DNA of 47,493 nucleotides, taken from JBHGYD01 sp041920415 (GTDB lineage: Bacteria > Bacillota > Bacilli > Bacillales > Anoxybacillaceae). The notes below the pieces were generated by a model. That model had not been told where the DNA came from. It searched no databases and saw only the letters and a list, made by a program, of their open reading frames with translations. Where the stretch lies: contig JBHGYD010000041.1 of the NCBI GenBank assembly GCA_041920415.1, forward strand, positions 1 to 47,493, in the 5' to 3' direction. How positions within the stretch are numbered: position 1 is the stretch's first letter; each line of letters begins with the position of its first letter. Positions 22,583 to 31,556 of this stretch are shown here, in pieces. The translations under genes and the position numbers were made by a program.

Positions 22583-23059
22583 TTATAATTGCTTCTCTAA
22601 TAAAAGTTCATCACGAATTGGAATGCCATCAAAGCCTACGAGTGGGATGCTTGGTTTCATGTTTCTTGCTTTTTCAACGGCATTAGGGAATACTTTTACT
22701 AATTGGTAGCCTCTTTTTTGGTAAAAACGTAATGCGTTTAGATTATCATTAGTTGTAATAAGTTGAATACAGGTGCAACCATGTTCTTGAGCGAATGTTT
22801 CTAGTCGCGTTAGTAAGGCTGTACCAATTCCTTTCTTTTCCTCTACGCTGTCTAACGAGATGATTTCACAATAAGGTGCTTTGATGATATACGTAATAAG
22901 TCCAATGATTTCTTGATTGTCATTGAGGACAGCAAATCCATCTAGCTCGCTGCAATTATAGATCCCTGTAGAAACAACCATTTGTGGGCTTCCCCAATGG
23001 TCGATAAAAAAATTATGAATGGTTTCTCGATGGAGATCATGAGTCGAAATGATGTTCAT
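22583..23059 (-). CDS. GNAT-family N-acetyltransferase
   Basis: 158-residue acetyltransferase. The acetyl-CoA loop is EEKKGIGTALLTRLE (about 75-90), followed by LITTNDNLNALRFYQKRGY, the usual C-terminal signature. The ATG at 23059 is chosen over the GTG at 23068, which overlaps the ribosome site AAGGGTGA. The substrate cannot be predicted. It is convergent with the ars operon and divergent from the Ktr gene. Confidence 0.88.
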   Translation of the reverse strand: MNIISTHDLHRETIHNFFIDHWGSPQMVVSTGIYNCSELDGFAVLNDNQEIIGLITYIIKAPYCEIISLDSVEEKKGIGTALLTRLETFAQEHGCTCIQLITTNDNLNALRFYQKRGYQLVKVFPNAVEKARNMKPSIPLVGFDGIPIRDELLLEKQL

Positions 23060-23207
23060 TGTTATCACCCTTGAATGCTTTAATGAATTTATTGTACAAG
23101 ACAGATGTATTTTTTGGTATATTTTTTACATGTATGATTTCGATAGAGCGCGAGAACAAAGTGTATACAAATTGGTTTTTTGATGAAATAAGGGGAGGAG
23201 TAACTCT

Positions 23208-24548
23208 ATGCACGAAAATCGAAAGTATTATTTTGATCCCCCAAAAGTATTAGTGCTCGGATTTGCGTTGATTATTTTTATTGGTGCAGCTCTTTTAACC
23301 CTTCCGATTGCAACGAATGACGGGAAAGGGCTTCATTGGCTAGATGCTTTGTTTACGGCGACATCGGCTACATGTGTAACGGGGCTTGTTGTCGTGGATA
23401 CAGGGACAACGTTCACGTTGTTTGGGCAGTTAGTCATTTTGTTTTTGATTCAAATCGGCGGATTAGGGTTTATGACGTTTGCGACATTTTTTGCTTTCCT
23501 TGTTGGCAAGCGAATTTCGTTAAAAGAACGGCTGTTGCTTCAAGAGGCGCTAAATAATTTATCGATTGAAGGAATCGTTCGGCTCGTCAAACGAGTATTG
23601 ATTTTTACGGGTGTCATTGAACTCGTAGGTGGTCTTTTATTAACGATTCGCTTTTCTTTTGACATGCCATTATTAAAGGCTTTTTATTTTGGAATGTTCC
23701 ACGCCATTTCGAACTTTAATAACGCTGGATTTGACTTAATGGGAGGATTCAGAAGTTTTACAGGATACGTCGAAGATCCGCTCGTTACGCTTGTATTATG
23801 TGCGCTGATTACGCTTGGTGGCATTGGGTTTATTGTGATGAATGAAGTATACGAATATCGTGAGACACGCCGGCTTTCTTTACATACAAAAGTCGTGTTT
23901 GTCACAAGTGGTTTATTAGTGGTACTTAGCACGCTCTTTATCTTTTTGTTAGAATTTCATAATCCGAAAACACTGCAGCCACTGTCTCCGCTTGGAAAAT
24001 TTCTTGCGTCGTTGTTTCAAGCGGTTACACCGCGAACAGCTGGTTCTAATACGTTAAATATTCCCGATTTAACACAACCAACATTGTTCCTTATCATTTT
24101 TCTTATGTTTGTCGGTGCTTCTCCCGGATCGACAGGGGGAGGGATTAAGACGACGACATTTGCAACATTGCTCGGTGCCGTCTGGTCGCAAATTAAAGGA
24201 AAAGAAGATGTGATTTTCTTTAAGAAACGGATTGTGTATGACACGATTTATAAATCGTTAACGGTAACATTAAGTGGCTTATTTATCGTCATGACAGTAA
24301 CGATGTTATTAACGATTACAGAGCGCGGCAAAGACTTTTTGATGATTTTGTTTGAGGTAACGTCTGCATTTGGAACGGTTGGTCTTTCTATGGGATTGAC
24401 CCCGGAGCTTTCACCTTTTGGGAAGGTTCTTATTATTTTAACGATGTTTGCTGGAAGAGTTGGACCGCTAACAATTGCCTATGCGGTAACATTACATCGT
24501 AAGCCAGACCCGTTCCGTTATCCAAAAGGGAAAATTATGATTGGATGA
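23208..24548 (+). CDS. Ktr-system potassium uptake channel subunit (KtrB/KtrD)
   Basis: 446-residue membrane protein of the TrkH/KtrB family. Four pore-loop motifs carry the selectivity glycines: TSATCVTGLV, SNFNNAGFD, TPRTAGSN and SAFGTVGLS. The flexible gating loop ASPGSTGGGIKTTT is present. KtrB and KtrD work with cytosolic KtrA or KtrC gating rings, which are not in this window. Isolation from a ring gene makes a KtrD-type role plausible. Ribosome site GGGGAGGAG. It sits next to kimA, another K+ importer. Confidence 0.92.
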   Translation: MHENRKYYFDPPKVLVLGFALIIFIGAALLTLPIATNDGKGLHWLDALFTATSATCVTGLVVVDTGTTFTLFGQLVILFLIQIGGLGFMTFATFFAFLVGKRISLKERLLLQEALNNLSIEGIVRLVKRVLIFTGVIELVGGLLLTIRFSFDMPLLKAFYFGMFHAISNFNNAGFDLMGGFRSFTGYVEDPLVTLVLCALITLGGIGFIVMNEVYEYRETRRLSLHTKVVFVTSGLLVVLSTLFIFLLEFHNPKTLQPLSPLGKFLASLFQAVTPRTAGSNTLNIPDLTQPTLFLIIFLMFVGASPGSTGGGIKTTTFATLLGAVWSQIKGKEDVIFFKKRIVYDTIYKSLTVTLSGLFIVMTVTMLLTITERGKDFLMILFEVTSAFGTVGLSMGLTPELSPFGKVLIILTMFAGRVGPLTIAYAVTLHRKPDPFRYPKGKIMIG

Positions 24549-24661
24549 GTTTGAGTTGTAAAATTGAAGAATAAAGCTTATAAACATGAGAAAGAAACGA
24601 AAATAAGAACAAAAAAGTGATAAAATAAGCGAATTTCTGTTTAATCCCTTCTTTTTGCTTC

Positions 24662-24690
24662 TTTACAAGGTAAATCGAAATGAGTAAGAT
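24662..24690 (+). promoter_or_regulatory. Predicted promoter of the kimA leader
   Basis: TTTACA at 24662-24667, 17 bp, TAAGAT at 24685-24690. Transcription would begin about 20 bp before the riboswitch. Confidence 0.5.
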
Positions 24691-24719
24691 AACATCTATG
24701 ATTGACAATTGACAATGTA

Positions 24720-24862
24720 AATCGCTGAATCCTTGATGGAGCGGGGGAACCAAATTTGTAACGTATGTTACTTGGGGTGAGTCCTTAAAAAGGAGGGGTT
24801 ACTCTCATAGCCCTAACCCGACAGCTAACCTCGTAAGCGTTTTGGGAGGGATGTAAAGGAAA
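24720..24862 (+). promoter_or_regulatory. c-di-AMP riboswitch (ydaO/yuaA class)
   Basis: Conserved blocks in order: AATCGCTGAAT, GCGGGGGAACC, CTTGGGGTGAGTCC, AAGGAGGGGTTACTCTCA, CCCTAACCCGACAGCTAACC and TCGTAAGCG. These match the ydaO aptamer. It lies upstream of a terminator and kimA, so c-di-AMP made by CdaA should stop transcription of this K+ importer. Confidence 0.94.
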
Positions 24863-24872
24863 GTGGCTTTTT

Positions 24873-24911
24873 AACCGTTGAGAACATCCTCAACGGTTTT
24901 TTATGTTTTTT
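24873..24911 (+). terminator. Riboswitch-controlled terminator before kimA
   Basis: Perfect 10-bp stem AACCGTTGAG / CTCAACGGTT, loop AACATC, then TTTT-ATG-TTTTT. It is the expression platform of the riboswitch. Confidence 0.9.
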
Positions 24912-24997
24912 AAATGATTGTCCCAGAAAATACAAAAAGATAATAAGTGATTGTTTACTTTTAAAATTTTACGAACATCCAAAAAGAAGGGGTAGGA

Positions 24998-26836
24998 ATG
25001 ATGGCTTCTTTGAAACGGCTATTAATTGGTTCACCAATGGAAACGAAACGGTTGAAACATGAAAAATTGCCAAAATGGAAGGCGTTAGCCGTGTTTTCTT
25101 CTGATGCGCTTTCGTCTGTCGCTTATGCGACGGAAGAGATTTTATTGGTGCTTATGTTATTAGGAACAAGTGTGTTCTTTTACTCATTACCGATTGCGTT
25201 AGCGATTTTAGGATTATTATTGATTGTGACGTTGTCTTATCGACAAATTATTTATGCTTTTCCATCTGGCGGTGGCGCTTATGTCGTTGCCAGAGACCAT
25301 CTAAGCACGACGACAAGTTTAGTCGCTGGTGCGGCATTGATGATTGATTATGTTCTTACTGTCGCTGTCAGCATTAGTTCAGGAGTAGCCGCGCTTACAT
25401 CCGCTTTTCCAAACTTACTTCCTTGGAAAGTGGAAATCGGGATCGGGCTTGTGTTGTTGCTTATGATTTTAAATTTACGTGGGATTACAGAGTCAGCGAC
25501 GGTGTTTGCTTATCCGACATATTTATTCATTATATCGGTTTTAGTGCTCATTGGCGTTGGCGGTTGGCAGTTATGGCATGAAGGATGGCATGGATTTAAC
25601 TATAAGGAACATGCTTCTGCTGAACATTTCTTTTCGTCAGGATATGGCATGTTTATTTTGTTAAGGGCTTTTGCTTCCGGGTGTTCGGCAATGACCGGAG
25701 TAGAAGCCATTAGTAACGGCGTACCTTCGTTTAAGCCGGACAGTTCGAAAAACGCTGCGATTACGATGGGATGGATGTCGTTATTATTAGGGACGATGTT
25801 TTTAGGAATTACGATTTTATCAGCGGGATTCGGTGTTACGCCAATGGAAAATAAGACCGTGATTTCGCAAATTGGTCACCATGTCTTTGGCAATAGTGTG
25901 TTCTTTTATCTTTTTCAAATGGTTACGATGTTGATTTTAGTGTTAGCGGCTAATACAAGTTTTGCCGGATTCCCGCAGCTTACTTCCATTATTGCGAACG
26001 ATCGATTTTTGCCGCGAAGTTTGGCGGCGCGCGGCGATCGCTTAGTATTTTCAAATGGGATTATTTTGCTTAGCGTTTTGGCAATTATTTTAATCGTTGT
26101 ATTTCATGGTGAAACGCATTCCCTTATTCCGTTATATGCGGTTGGTGTATTTCTCTCATTTACGATTGGGCAAAGTGGGATGATCAAAAAAATATGGAAA
26201 GAAAAAGACAAGCGGAACGTAGCAACATTAGCAACGATTATAACAGGAACCATTGTGACAGGATTAGTCACTGTGATTACGGTTGCGGCGAAATTTACCC
26301 AGGGTGCTTGGCTAGTCATCATTGCCATTCCGTTGCTAGTGATGATGTTTTATAAAATTCGTGATCATTATGAAAAACTGGGTGAACAGTTAAGACTTGA
26401 TGAAGAGGAATGGGAACATCGTGAGAAGGTCGTAAAACCGAAAGTGATTATACCGATTTCCGGGGTTAGCAAAGTCGTCGCTCAGTCGATACAGTATGCG
26501 AGAAGCATTTCCGATGACATTACCGCTATTTCGGTTATTTTCCATGAGGAAGAGGAACAAAAACTGCGAGCGAAATGGGAAAAGTTTTATCCGGATATTG
26601 AGTTAAAAATAATTTATTCACCGTATCGAACGATTCTCTCTCCGATGTTAGATTATATTAATGAGGTGGAAAAAGAAACAAAAGGCTCACCAATTACCAT
26701 CTTAATGCCGCAGTTTATTGTGAAAAAATGGTGGCATGCGTTATTGCATAACCAAACTGCGATTGTTTTACGATTCTTTTTGATTCTTAAAAAAGATATT
26801 GTGATTGCTACACTGCCGTATCACTTAAAAGAATAA
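24998..26836 (+). CDS. kimA: High-affinity potassium transporter KimA
   Basis: 612-residue APC-superfamily K+/H+ symporter (formerly YdaO). The N-terminal KWKALAVFSSDALSSVAYAT, the FPSGGGAYVVARDHL segment and about twelve helices (residues 25-440) are typical; the soluble C-terminal domain (about 455-612) binds c-di-AMP in B. subtilis. Expression is under the c-di-AMP riboswitch upstream, so the messenger controls both synthesis and activity. Two adjacent ATGs follow GAAGGGGTAGG; the first is given. Confidence 0.95.
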   Translation: MMASLKRLLIGSPMETKRLKHEKLPKWKALAVFSSDALSSVAYATEEILLVLMLLGTSVFFYSLPIALAILGLLLIVTLSYRQIIYAFPSGGGAYVVARDHLSTTTSLVAGAALMIDYVLTVAVSISSGVAALTSAFPNLLPWKVEIGIGLVLLLMILNLRGITESATVFAYPTYLFIISVLVLIGVGGWQLWHEGWHGFNYKEHASAEHFFSSGYGMFILLRAFASGCSAMTGVEAISNGVPSFKPDSSKNAAITMGWMSLLLGTMFLGITILSAGFGVTPMENKTVISQIGHHVFGNSVFFYLFQMVTMLILVLAANTSFAGFPQLTSIIANDRFLPRSLAARGDRLVFSNGIILLSVLAIILIVVFHGETHSLIPLYAVGVFLSFTIGQSGMIKKIWKEKDKRNVATLATIITGTIVTGLVTVITVAAKFTQGAWLVIIAIPLLVMMFYKIRDHYEKLGEQLRLDEEEWEHREKVVKPKVIIPISGVSKVVAQSIQYARSISDDITAISVIFHEEEEQKLRAKWEKFYPDIELKIIYSPYRTILSPMLDYINEVEKETKGSPITILMPQFIVKKWWHALLHNQTAIVLRFFLILKKDIVIATLPYHLKE

Positions 26837-26964
26837 AAAAAGAAAATGTCGAAATGAAAAGAAATATTTCCCCGGAAATCAAAAAACGTCGAAAGGTGTA
26901 GTGAACGTGAACGAGTTTCGCCTGCTTACGATAATGCATATAGTAACGCAGGGGGAACGAAACT

Positions 26965-27630
26965 ATGCTGAAATATGTGTCAATGGTGATGTTAGCGTTA
27001 GCGGTGAGTTTGGATAGTTTGAGTGTCGGTGTAACGTATGGATTACGAAAATTGAAGTTTCCATTTCGCTCGCTCCTGGTCATTGCCCTGTTTTCTGGTT
27101 TGATGTTGCTGTTGTCAATGTATGTGGGTGCATTTTTAGTTTTGTTGCTGCCAATTCAAGTGACACGGTGGTTAGCGTCATCTATTTTAATTGCGTTAGG
27201 CATATGGGCGATTTATAATGTTGTTAAGAAGCGAGAAGATGAGTTGGAAGGTATAGAAGAGTATCGTCCACCATCGAAAGCGCGAATGCGAATTTGGAGA
27301 CTTCACCTAAACCAATTGGGGATTGTGATTCAAGTATTAAAAAAACCGTCTTTAGCAGATCTTGATGGATCGGGCAGTATTAGTATGAAAGAGGCGATGT
27401 TAATCGGGTTCGCCTTATCAATGGATGCGTTTGGAGCAGGATTGAGCGCTTCATTTTTAAGGTATTCACCGCTTATTCTCGCTTTATTGGTATCCATTAT
27501 GAATATTGTTTTTATTCGCTTCGGATTACGAGCGGGGTATAAATTTTCAAAAATAAAAGCGATGAAAAAAGCAACGATGATTCCGGGAACGATTTTAATT
27601 TGTCTCGGTATTGCAAAAATCTTTTTTTGA
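26965..27630 (+). CDS. ytaF: Sporulation membrane protein YtaF (MntP-like)
   Basis: 221-residue protein with about six membrane helices in two DUF204/MntP-type repeats: LALAVSLDSLSVGVTYGLRK and GFALSMDAFGAGLSASFLR. These repeats with paired Asp residues define the MntP/YtaF family. Between them a loop contains DLDGSGSISMKE (132-143), with acidic or serine residues at EF-hand positions 1, 3, 5, 7, 9 and 12. In B. subtilis, ytaF is sporulation-associated. Ribosome site GGGGGAACG. Single-gene unit with its own terminator. Confidence 0.88.
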   Translation: MLKYVSMVMLALAVSLDSLSVGVTYGLRKLKFPFRSLLVIALFSGLMLLLSMYVGAFLVLLLPIQVTRWLASSILIALGIWAIYNVVKKREDELEGIEEYRPPSKARMRIWRLHLNQLGIVIQVLKKPSLADLDGSGSISMKEAMLIGFALSMDAFGAGLSASFLRYSPLILALLVSIMNIVFIRFGLRAGYKFSKIKAMKKATMIPGTILICLGIAKIFF

Positions 27631-27634
27631 GTTC

Positions 27635-27673
27635 AAAAAATCCTAAGGGTTACGACAACCTTTAGGATTTTTT
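27635..27673. terminator. ytaF terminator
   Basis: Seventeen-bp near-perfect stem AAAAAATCCTAAGGGTT / AACCTTTAGGATTTTTT, loop ACGAC. U-rich on both strands. Confidence 0.9.
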
Positions 27674-27738
27674 GAATCCTTTTTCAAGGCTTATTCGTAA
27701 AAATCGATTGTAGGAAAAAGAATGAGGAGAGATGGTGA

Positions 27739-28725
27739 ATGCTAAAAAAGTTATTATCTAAATTGGGCGTAGGTTCTGCGAAAGTCAATCTTGTTTTGCA
27801 TCATCCTCATGTACGTCTTGGCGAGAAAATCGAAGGAGAATTTTTCATTGAAGGAGGGACGGTGGAGCAGCATATTCATAAATTAGATGTCGAATTACAT
27901 TTAATTGTTCGTACGGATGGTCACGAACATCGTCGAACGGTCGCTGTTATTCCCGTTTCTCCATCATTTACGATTAAACCGGGAGAAAGAAAAGTACTGC
28001 CGTTTTCTTACGTACTACCAATCCATTTGCCAGTGACTCGCCATGGAGTGTATTACACGTTTGTCACGCGTCTCGATATTGCTCAAGGAGTCGATGCGTT
28101 GGATAGAGATGCGATTCATGTATTACCTCCGTTGCCATTAGAGAAAGTATTTCATGCGTTGGATAAGCTTGGTTTTCGTGAAAAATCAACTTCCGGTAAG
28201 GTAACACCATATGGTCAAGAGTTTGAATTTTTCCCGACAGAAGCATTTAGGGAGACAGTTCAAGAAGTGGAGTTGCTTGCTTTTTTAGAGGAAAACGGCA
28301 TACGCCTACACATGGAAGTCGATGTGTTTAGTGGCTTATTTGGTTTCAGTGAAAGAGAATTAAAACGGGAAATTTTCTTTACCTATGACGAAATCAACGA
28401 TGTGGAAGGGTTGACGCAAAAACTGTACATGCTGTTGCAAGAAATGGTGCAGCAACCTCAGTTATATGTCGGTGCGCCATATGTTCCACATCATCCAGGT
28501 TATTATTCTCCGCATCATCCGGATTACTATCCTCACCCATCCCATCACCATGATGGACACGGGATGATGGGAGCGATCGGTGGATTTGCGGCAGGAATGC
28601 TCGCTGGCATGGTTGCGGAAGAACTTATAGAAGACGTAGTAGAAGATGCGTTTGACGTAGAAGATCATGTGGAAGACATGATGGATAACTGGTTTGACGG
28701 TGATGATGATATTGATATACTATAA
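27739..28725 (+). CDS. spo0M: Sporulation-control protein Spo0M with C-terminal extension
   Basis: The first about 250 residues are a Spo0M domain of arrestin-like beta-sandwich type (SAKVNLVLHHPHVRLGEKIE, IPVSPSFTIKPGERKVLPFS). In B. subtilis, Spo0M controls an early sporulation step and is about 258 residues. Here 328 residues: after position 250 follow a Pro/His/Tyr-rich linker (repeated HHPGYYSP-type units), a Gly/Ala-rich helix (GAIGGFAAGMLAGMVAEELI) and a very acidic tail ending DGDDDIDIL. The ribosome site GAGGAGAGATGG suits the ATG. Confidence 0.92.
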   Translation: MLKKLLSKLGVGSAKVNLVLHHPHVRLGEKIEGEFFIEGGTVEQHIHKLDVELHLIVRTDGHEHRRTVAVIPVSPSFTIKPGERKVLPFSYVLPIHLPVTRHGVYYTFVTRLDIAQGVDALDRDAIHVLPPLPLEKVFHALDKLGFREKSTSGKVTPYGQEFEFFPTEAFRETVQEVELLAFLEENGIRLHMEVDVFSGLFGFSERELKREIFFTYDEINDVEGLTQKLYMLLQEMVQQPQLYVGAPYVPHHPGYYSPHHPDYYPHPSHHHDGHGMMGAIGGFAAGMLAGMVAEELIEDVVEDAFDVEDHVEDMMDNWFDGDDDIDIL

Positions 28726-28730
28726 TTTGG

Positions 28731-28763
28731 AAAGACCTTCTCTTATGTGGAGGAGGTCTTTTT
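28731..28763 (+). terminator. spo0M terminator
   Basis: Twelve-bp stem AAAGACCTTCTC / GAGGAGGTCTTT with one T-G pair, then TTTTA. Confidence 0.85.
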
Positions 28764-28833
28764 AGTGACCTTTTTCTCCGCCTTCACATATAAAGTAAGT
28801 GGTGATTTACTCATTATGTGAGGTGGAGAAAAA

Positions 28834-29349
28834 ATGCCTGCGCATACTTATGGAACAACGCATGTTCACCGCCATTTAGCATGGCATGAAACATTGGAGT
28901 TGCATGAATTAATCGCGTTTCAAGCTAATGCATTAATGAAAATGAAAAAGGCTGTCGGAAAAGTAGAGTGCCCTGTGTTAAAGTCAATTTACGCTCATAC
29001 AATCGAGGGAGTGGAAACGAATTTGCGCGAGTTGTTATCGTTTATTCCTTCGGCGCCAATGTATGGAGAAGCGCGGGAATCAAGAGATGAAAGCGCACTG
29101 TATGCAGGTGATTTATTAGGGTTCACCAAGACGGCCGTACGGAATTACGCCGCAGCGATTACAGAAACGGCTACGTCCGTGTTAAGAAAAACGTTTGTAA
29201 AACACTTAATGAAGGCTATTGATACGCATGAAAAAGTATTTCACTATATGTACGAGCGCGGCTACTATCCAGCGTACGACCTTAATCGATTGCTGCATAA
29301 TGACGTTCATAATGCCAATAAAGCCATTTCTATGTCGTATGAGAGATAG
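28834..29349 (+). CDS. CotF-family spore coat protein
   Basis: 171-residue helical protein: WHETLELHELIAFQANALMK near the N-terminus, then a long helical pair and the C-terminal YERGYYPAYDLNRLLHNDV. This pattern, with the typical YYPAYD tail, is that of CotF-like coat proteins, which share a ferritin-like helical bundle. Preceded by GAGGTGGAG. Its position next to spo0M suggests sporulation expression; no sigma-E or sigma-K box is clear enough to mark. Confidence 0.75.
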   Translation: MPAHTYGTTHVHRHLAWHETLELHELIAFQANALMKMKKAVGKVECPVLKSIYAHTIEGVETNLRELLSFIPSAPMYGEARESRDESALYAGDLLGFTKTAVRNYAAAITETATSVLRKTFVKHLMKAIDTHEKVFHYMYERGYYPAYDLNRLLHNDVHNANKAISMSYER

Positions 29350-29432
29350 AAAGAGGGTGACTCAAAAGGCTCTTCCCCCCTTCAAACAAACATAATATAT
29401 AGTGCTATTATCTGATTTCGATGATGTATATA

Positions 29433-29480
29433 GTAACAAAAAGGGCTAACCCATTATGGGTCAGCCCCTTCTTTTGTTAC
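29433..29480. terminator. Bidirectional terminator between coat gene and murG-like gene
   Basis: Long imperfect hairpin: GTAACAAAAAGGGCTAACCC (29433-29452) pairs with GGGTCAGCCCC...TTTTGTTAC (29458-29480). T-rich flanks on both strands. Confidence 0.75.
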
Positions 29481-29556
29481 GTTTACTCAAATGCAATCCT
29501 TCTTTTTACATAGTTATTGTGATGCATGCTAAGGCAAGATGTGTATGTGGCTTCAT

Positions 29557-30636
29557 TCACTTCTTTTGCGCTTCCTCAATGAGTGCGAGCAATTTGTTCA
29601 ACGCATCGGTGGCTTCGGATTTTTTCATATTATTGATATAGTTTTCCCTGTCGCGATAAAGTTGATAAATCGCCTCACGAAGTGAATCGTTTGTCAAGTC
29701 TTCTTCAAGCAGTACTTCGGCGTATCCCGATTTTTGGAAGGAACGGGCATTTAAAATTTGATCGCCACGGCTAGCGCCTTTTGAAAGAGGGATGAGAAGC
29801 ATCGGCTTTCTCAATGTTAAAAATTCAAAAATCGAGTTCGAGCCGGCTCTCGATAACACGATGTCCGCCATGGCCATCAGATGAGGCAGTTCTTCGTGGA
29901 CATACTCGAACTGTTTGTATCCTTTTTCATTCGCGAATTGAGAGTCGACATTTCCTTTTCCGCAAATATGAACAATTTGAAAGTCGGAAAGAAGTGTTTG
30001 TAGATTGGCACGCAATGCGTCGTTAATGCGTTTTGACCCTAAACTTCCACCCATGACAAGAAGAACGGGCTTCCCTTTTTCAAATTGACAATACGCGAAT
30101 CCTTTCTCCGCGTTTCCTTTTTTTAATTCTTCGCGCACGACCGCTCCGACGTACACGCCTTTATGTTCCTTGACATGATTGAGTGTTTCCGGAAACGTGA
30201 CGCATATTTTCGTCGCAAACGGCATCGCGATTTTGTTGGCAAGACCGGGCGTCATATCGGATTCGTGAATAATGGTCGGTACGCCATTCAGCCATGCGCC
30301 AATAATGACGGGAACAGAAACAAATCCACCTTTAGAGAAAATGATGCTCGGTTTTTCTTTTTTTATAATTTGATAAGCTTCAAGAGTTCCTTTGATGACT
30401 TTGAAAGGGTCTTTAAAATTATTCCAATCGAAATAGCGGCGCAATTTCCCGGTCGAAATCGGAAAATACGGAACATCTTCCACTTGAGAAACAAGCTCTC
30501 GTTCAATGCCGTTGTGCGAACCGATGTAACAAATCTCCCAGCCTTGTTCTTTAAGCTTGGGGATGAGCGCTAAATTGACCGTCACATGGCCAGCCGACCC
30601 ACCACCCGTAAGAATAATTTTTTTATTCAATCTCAT
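29557..30636 (-). CDS. murG: MurG-like UDP-GlcNAc:lipid I N-acetylglucosaminyltransferase
   Basis: 359-residue GT28-family enzyme that should add GlcNAc to lipid I to give lipid II at the inner face of the membrane. The N-terminal glycine loop is GGGSAGH instead of the usual GGGTGGH. HESDMTPGLANK replaces HEQNSVPGLANK. MGGSLGSKRIN and SRAGSNSIFEFL form the UDP-GlcNAc site. These variants and its place outside the dcw cluster point to a second MurG, as in B. cereus. The ATG at 30636 follows AGGTG; a GTG one codon earlier is possible. Confidence 0.88.
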   Translation of the reverse strand: MRLNKKIILTGGGSAGHVTVNLALIPKLKEQGWEICYIGSHNGIERELVSQVEDVPYFPISTGKLRRYFDWNNFKDPFKVIKGTLEAYQIIKKEKPSIIFSKGGFVSVPVIIGAWLNGVPTIIHESDMTPGLANKIAMPFATKICVTFPETLNHVKEHKGVYVGAVVREELKKGNAEKGFAYCQFEKGKPVLLVMGGSLGSKRINDALRANLQTLLSDFQIVHICGKGNVDSQFANEKGYKQFEYVHEELPHLMAMADIVLSRAGSNSIFEFLTLRKPMLLIPLSKGASRGDQILNARSFQKSGYAEVLLEEDLTNDSLREAIYQLYRDRENYINNMKKSEATDALNKLLALIEEAQKK

Positions 30637-30823
30637 CACCTGTCTTTTTTATCATTCGTCATTTGAAACAATACGCAACATTCTTTGAATCTTTTCTTTT
30701 CATCATTCCGTATTGTATTATAGCAAAGAACAATATAGAAATCTGCGAAAATCCTATAACTTACTATTTTCAATGAATGATGCTACTGTTAAAGTGATGA
30801 GTAGATATAAAGAGGTGGAATCA

Positions 30824-31546
30824 ATGAGTTGGGTGCTTATTTTTTTATGTTGTTTTTTGTTTTATGGAGTGATTCCAACGATTCTCATCCGTAAAACGGG
30901 TTTTCGTATTTATAAAAAAGGAATACAGGACGGGGCGATTGCATTAACGTTTGATGATGGTCCTGATCCGTTCTATACACCTCGGTTATTAGATACATTA
31001 AAAAAGCATCAAGTCAAAGCGACATTTTTTATTGTTGGCAAAAAGGCGAAAAAATATCCCGATATCGTTAAGCGAATGTATGAAGAAGGCCATGAAATTG
31101 GGATGCACAACTATCGTCATATCAGCAATTGGCTTGTTTTTCCACCATTTTTACAGTGGGGATTACGTAAATCTGCGAAGGTGATCGAACAAATCACTGG
31201 ACAACGTCCTATTTATTATCGACCACCTTGGGGGCATTTTAATATATGTACATTTTCTTTGCAAAAGAAGTATAAAACGATTATGTGGACCGATATACTT
31301 GGAGACTGGAAGGCAAATGTAGGTGTCATCGAACTGTTTCAACGCTTAAAAAACAGTCTGAAAGATGGAGCGATTATTGTCCTTCATGATAGTGGGGAAA
31401 CATTCGGAGCCGATGCCAGTGCTCCGGAAAACATGATCGCGGCATTAGAGCTGCTGTTAAAGGAAGAGGGGGCAAGAAAAATGAAGTGGGTAACGATTAG
31501 TGACATGTTGAATGCGCAAGCTAAAAAACAGATTTCATCTGTATAG
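30824..31546 (+). CDS. Membrane-anchored polysaccharide deacetylase
   Basis: 240-residue NodB-homology deacetylase. An N-terminal hydrophobic segment (3-22) anchors it. Motif 1 TFDDGPDP (catalytic Asp44, metal Asp45), motif 2 HNYRH (His95, His99), motif 3 RPPWG (133-137) and motif 5 IIVLHDSG are complete, so it should be active on N-acetylated glycans. The start at 30824 has AGAGGTGGA upstream; the open frame before it (from 30713) lacks a ribosome site. First gene of a three-gene operon with DedA and a glycosyltransferase (10-bp and 14-bp gaps). Confidence 0.92.
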   Translation: MSWVLIFLCCFLFYGVIPTILIRKTGFRIYKKGIQDGAIALTFDDGPDPFYTPRLLDTLKKHQVKATFFIVGKKAKKYPDIVKRMYEEGHEIGMHNYRHISNWLVFPPFLQWGLRKSAKVIEQITGQRPIYYRPPWGHFNICTFSLQKKYKTIMWTDILGDWKANVGVIELFQRLKNSLKDGAIIVLHDSGETFGADASAPENMIAALELLLKEEGARKMKWVTISDMLNAQAKKQISSV

Positions 31547-31556
31547 AGAGGGATGT

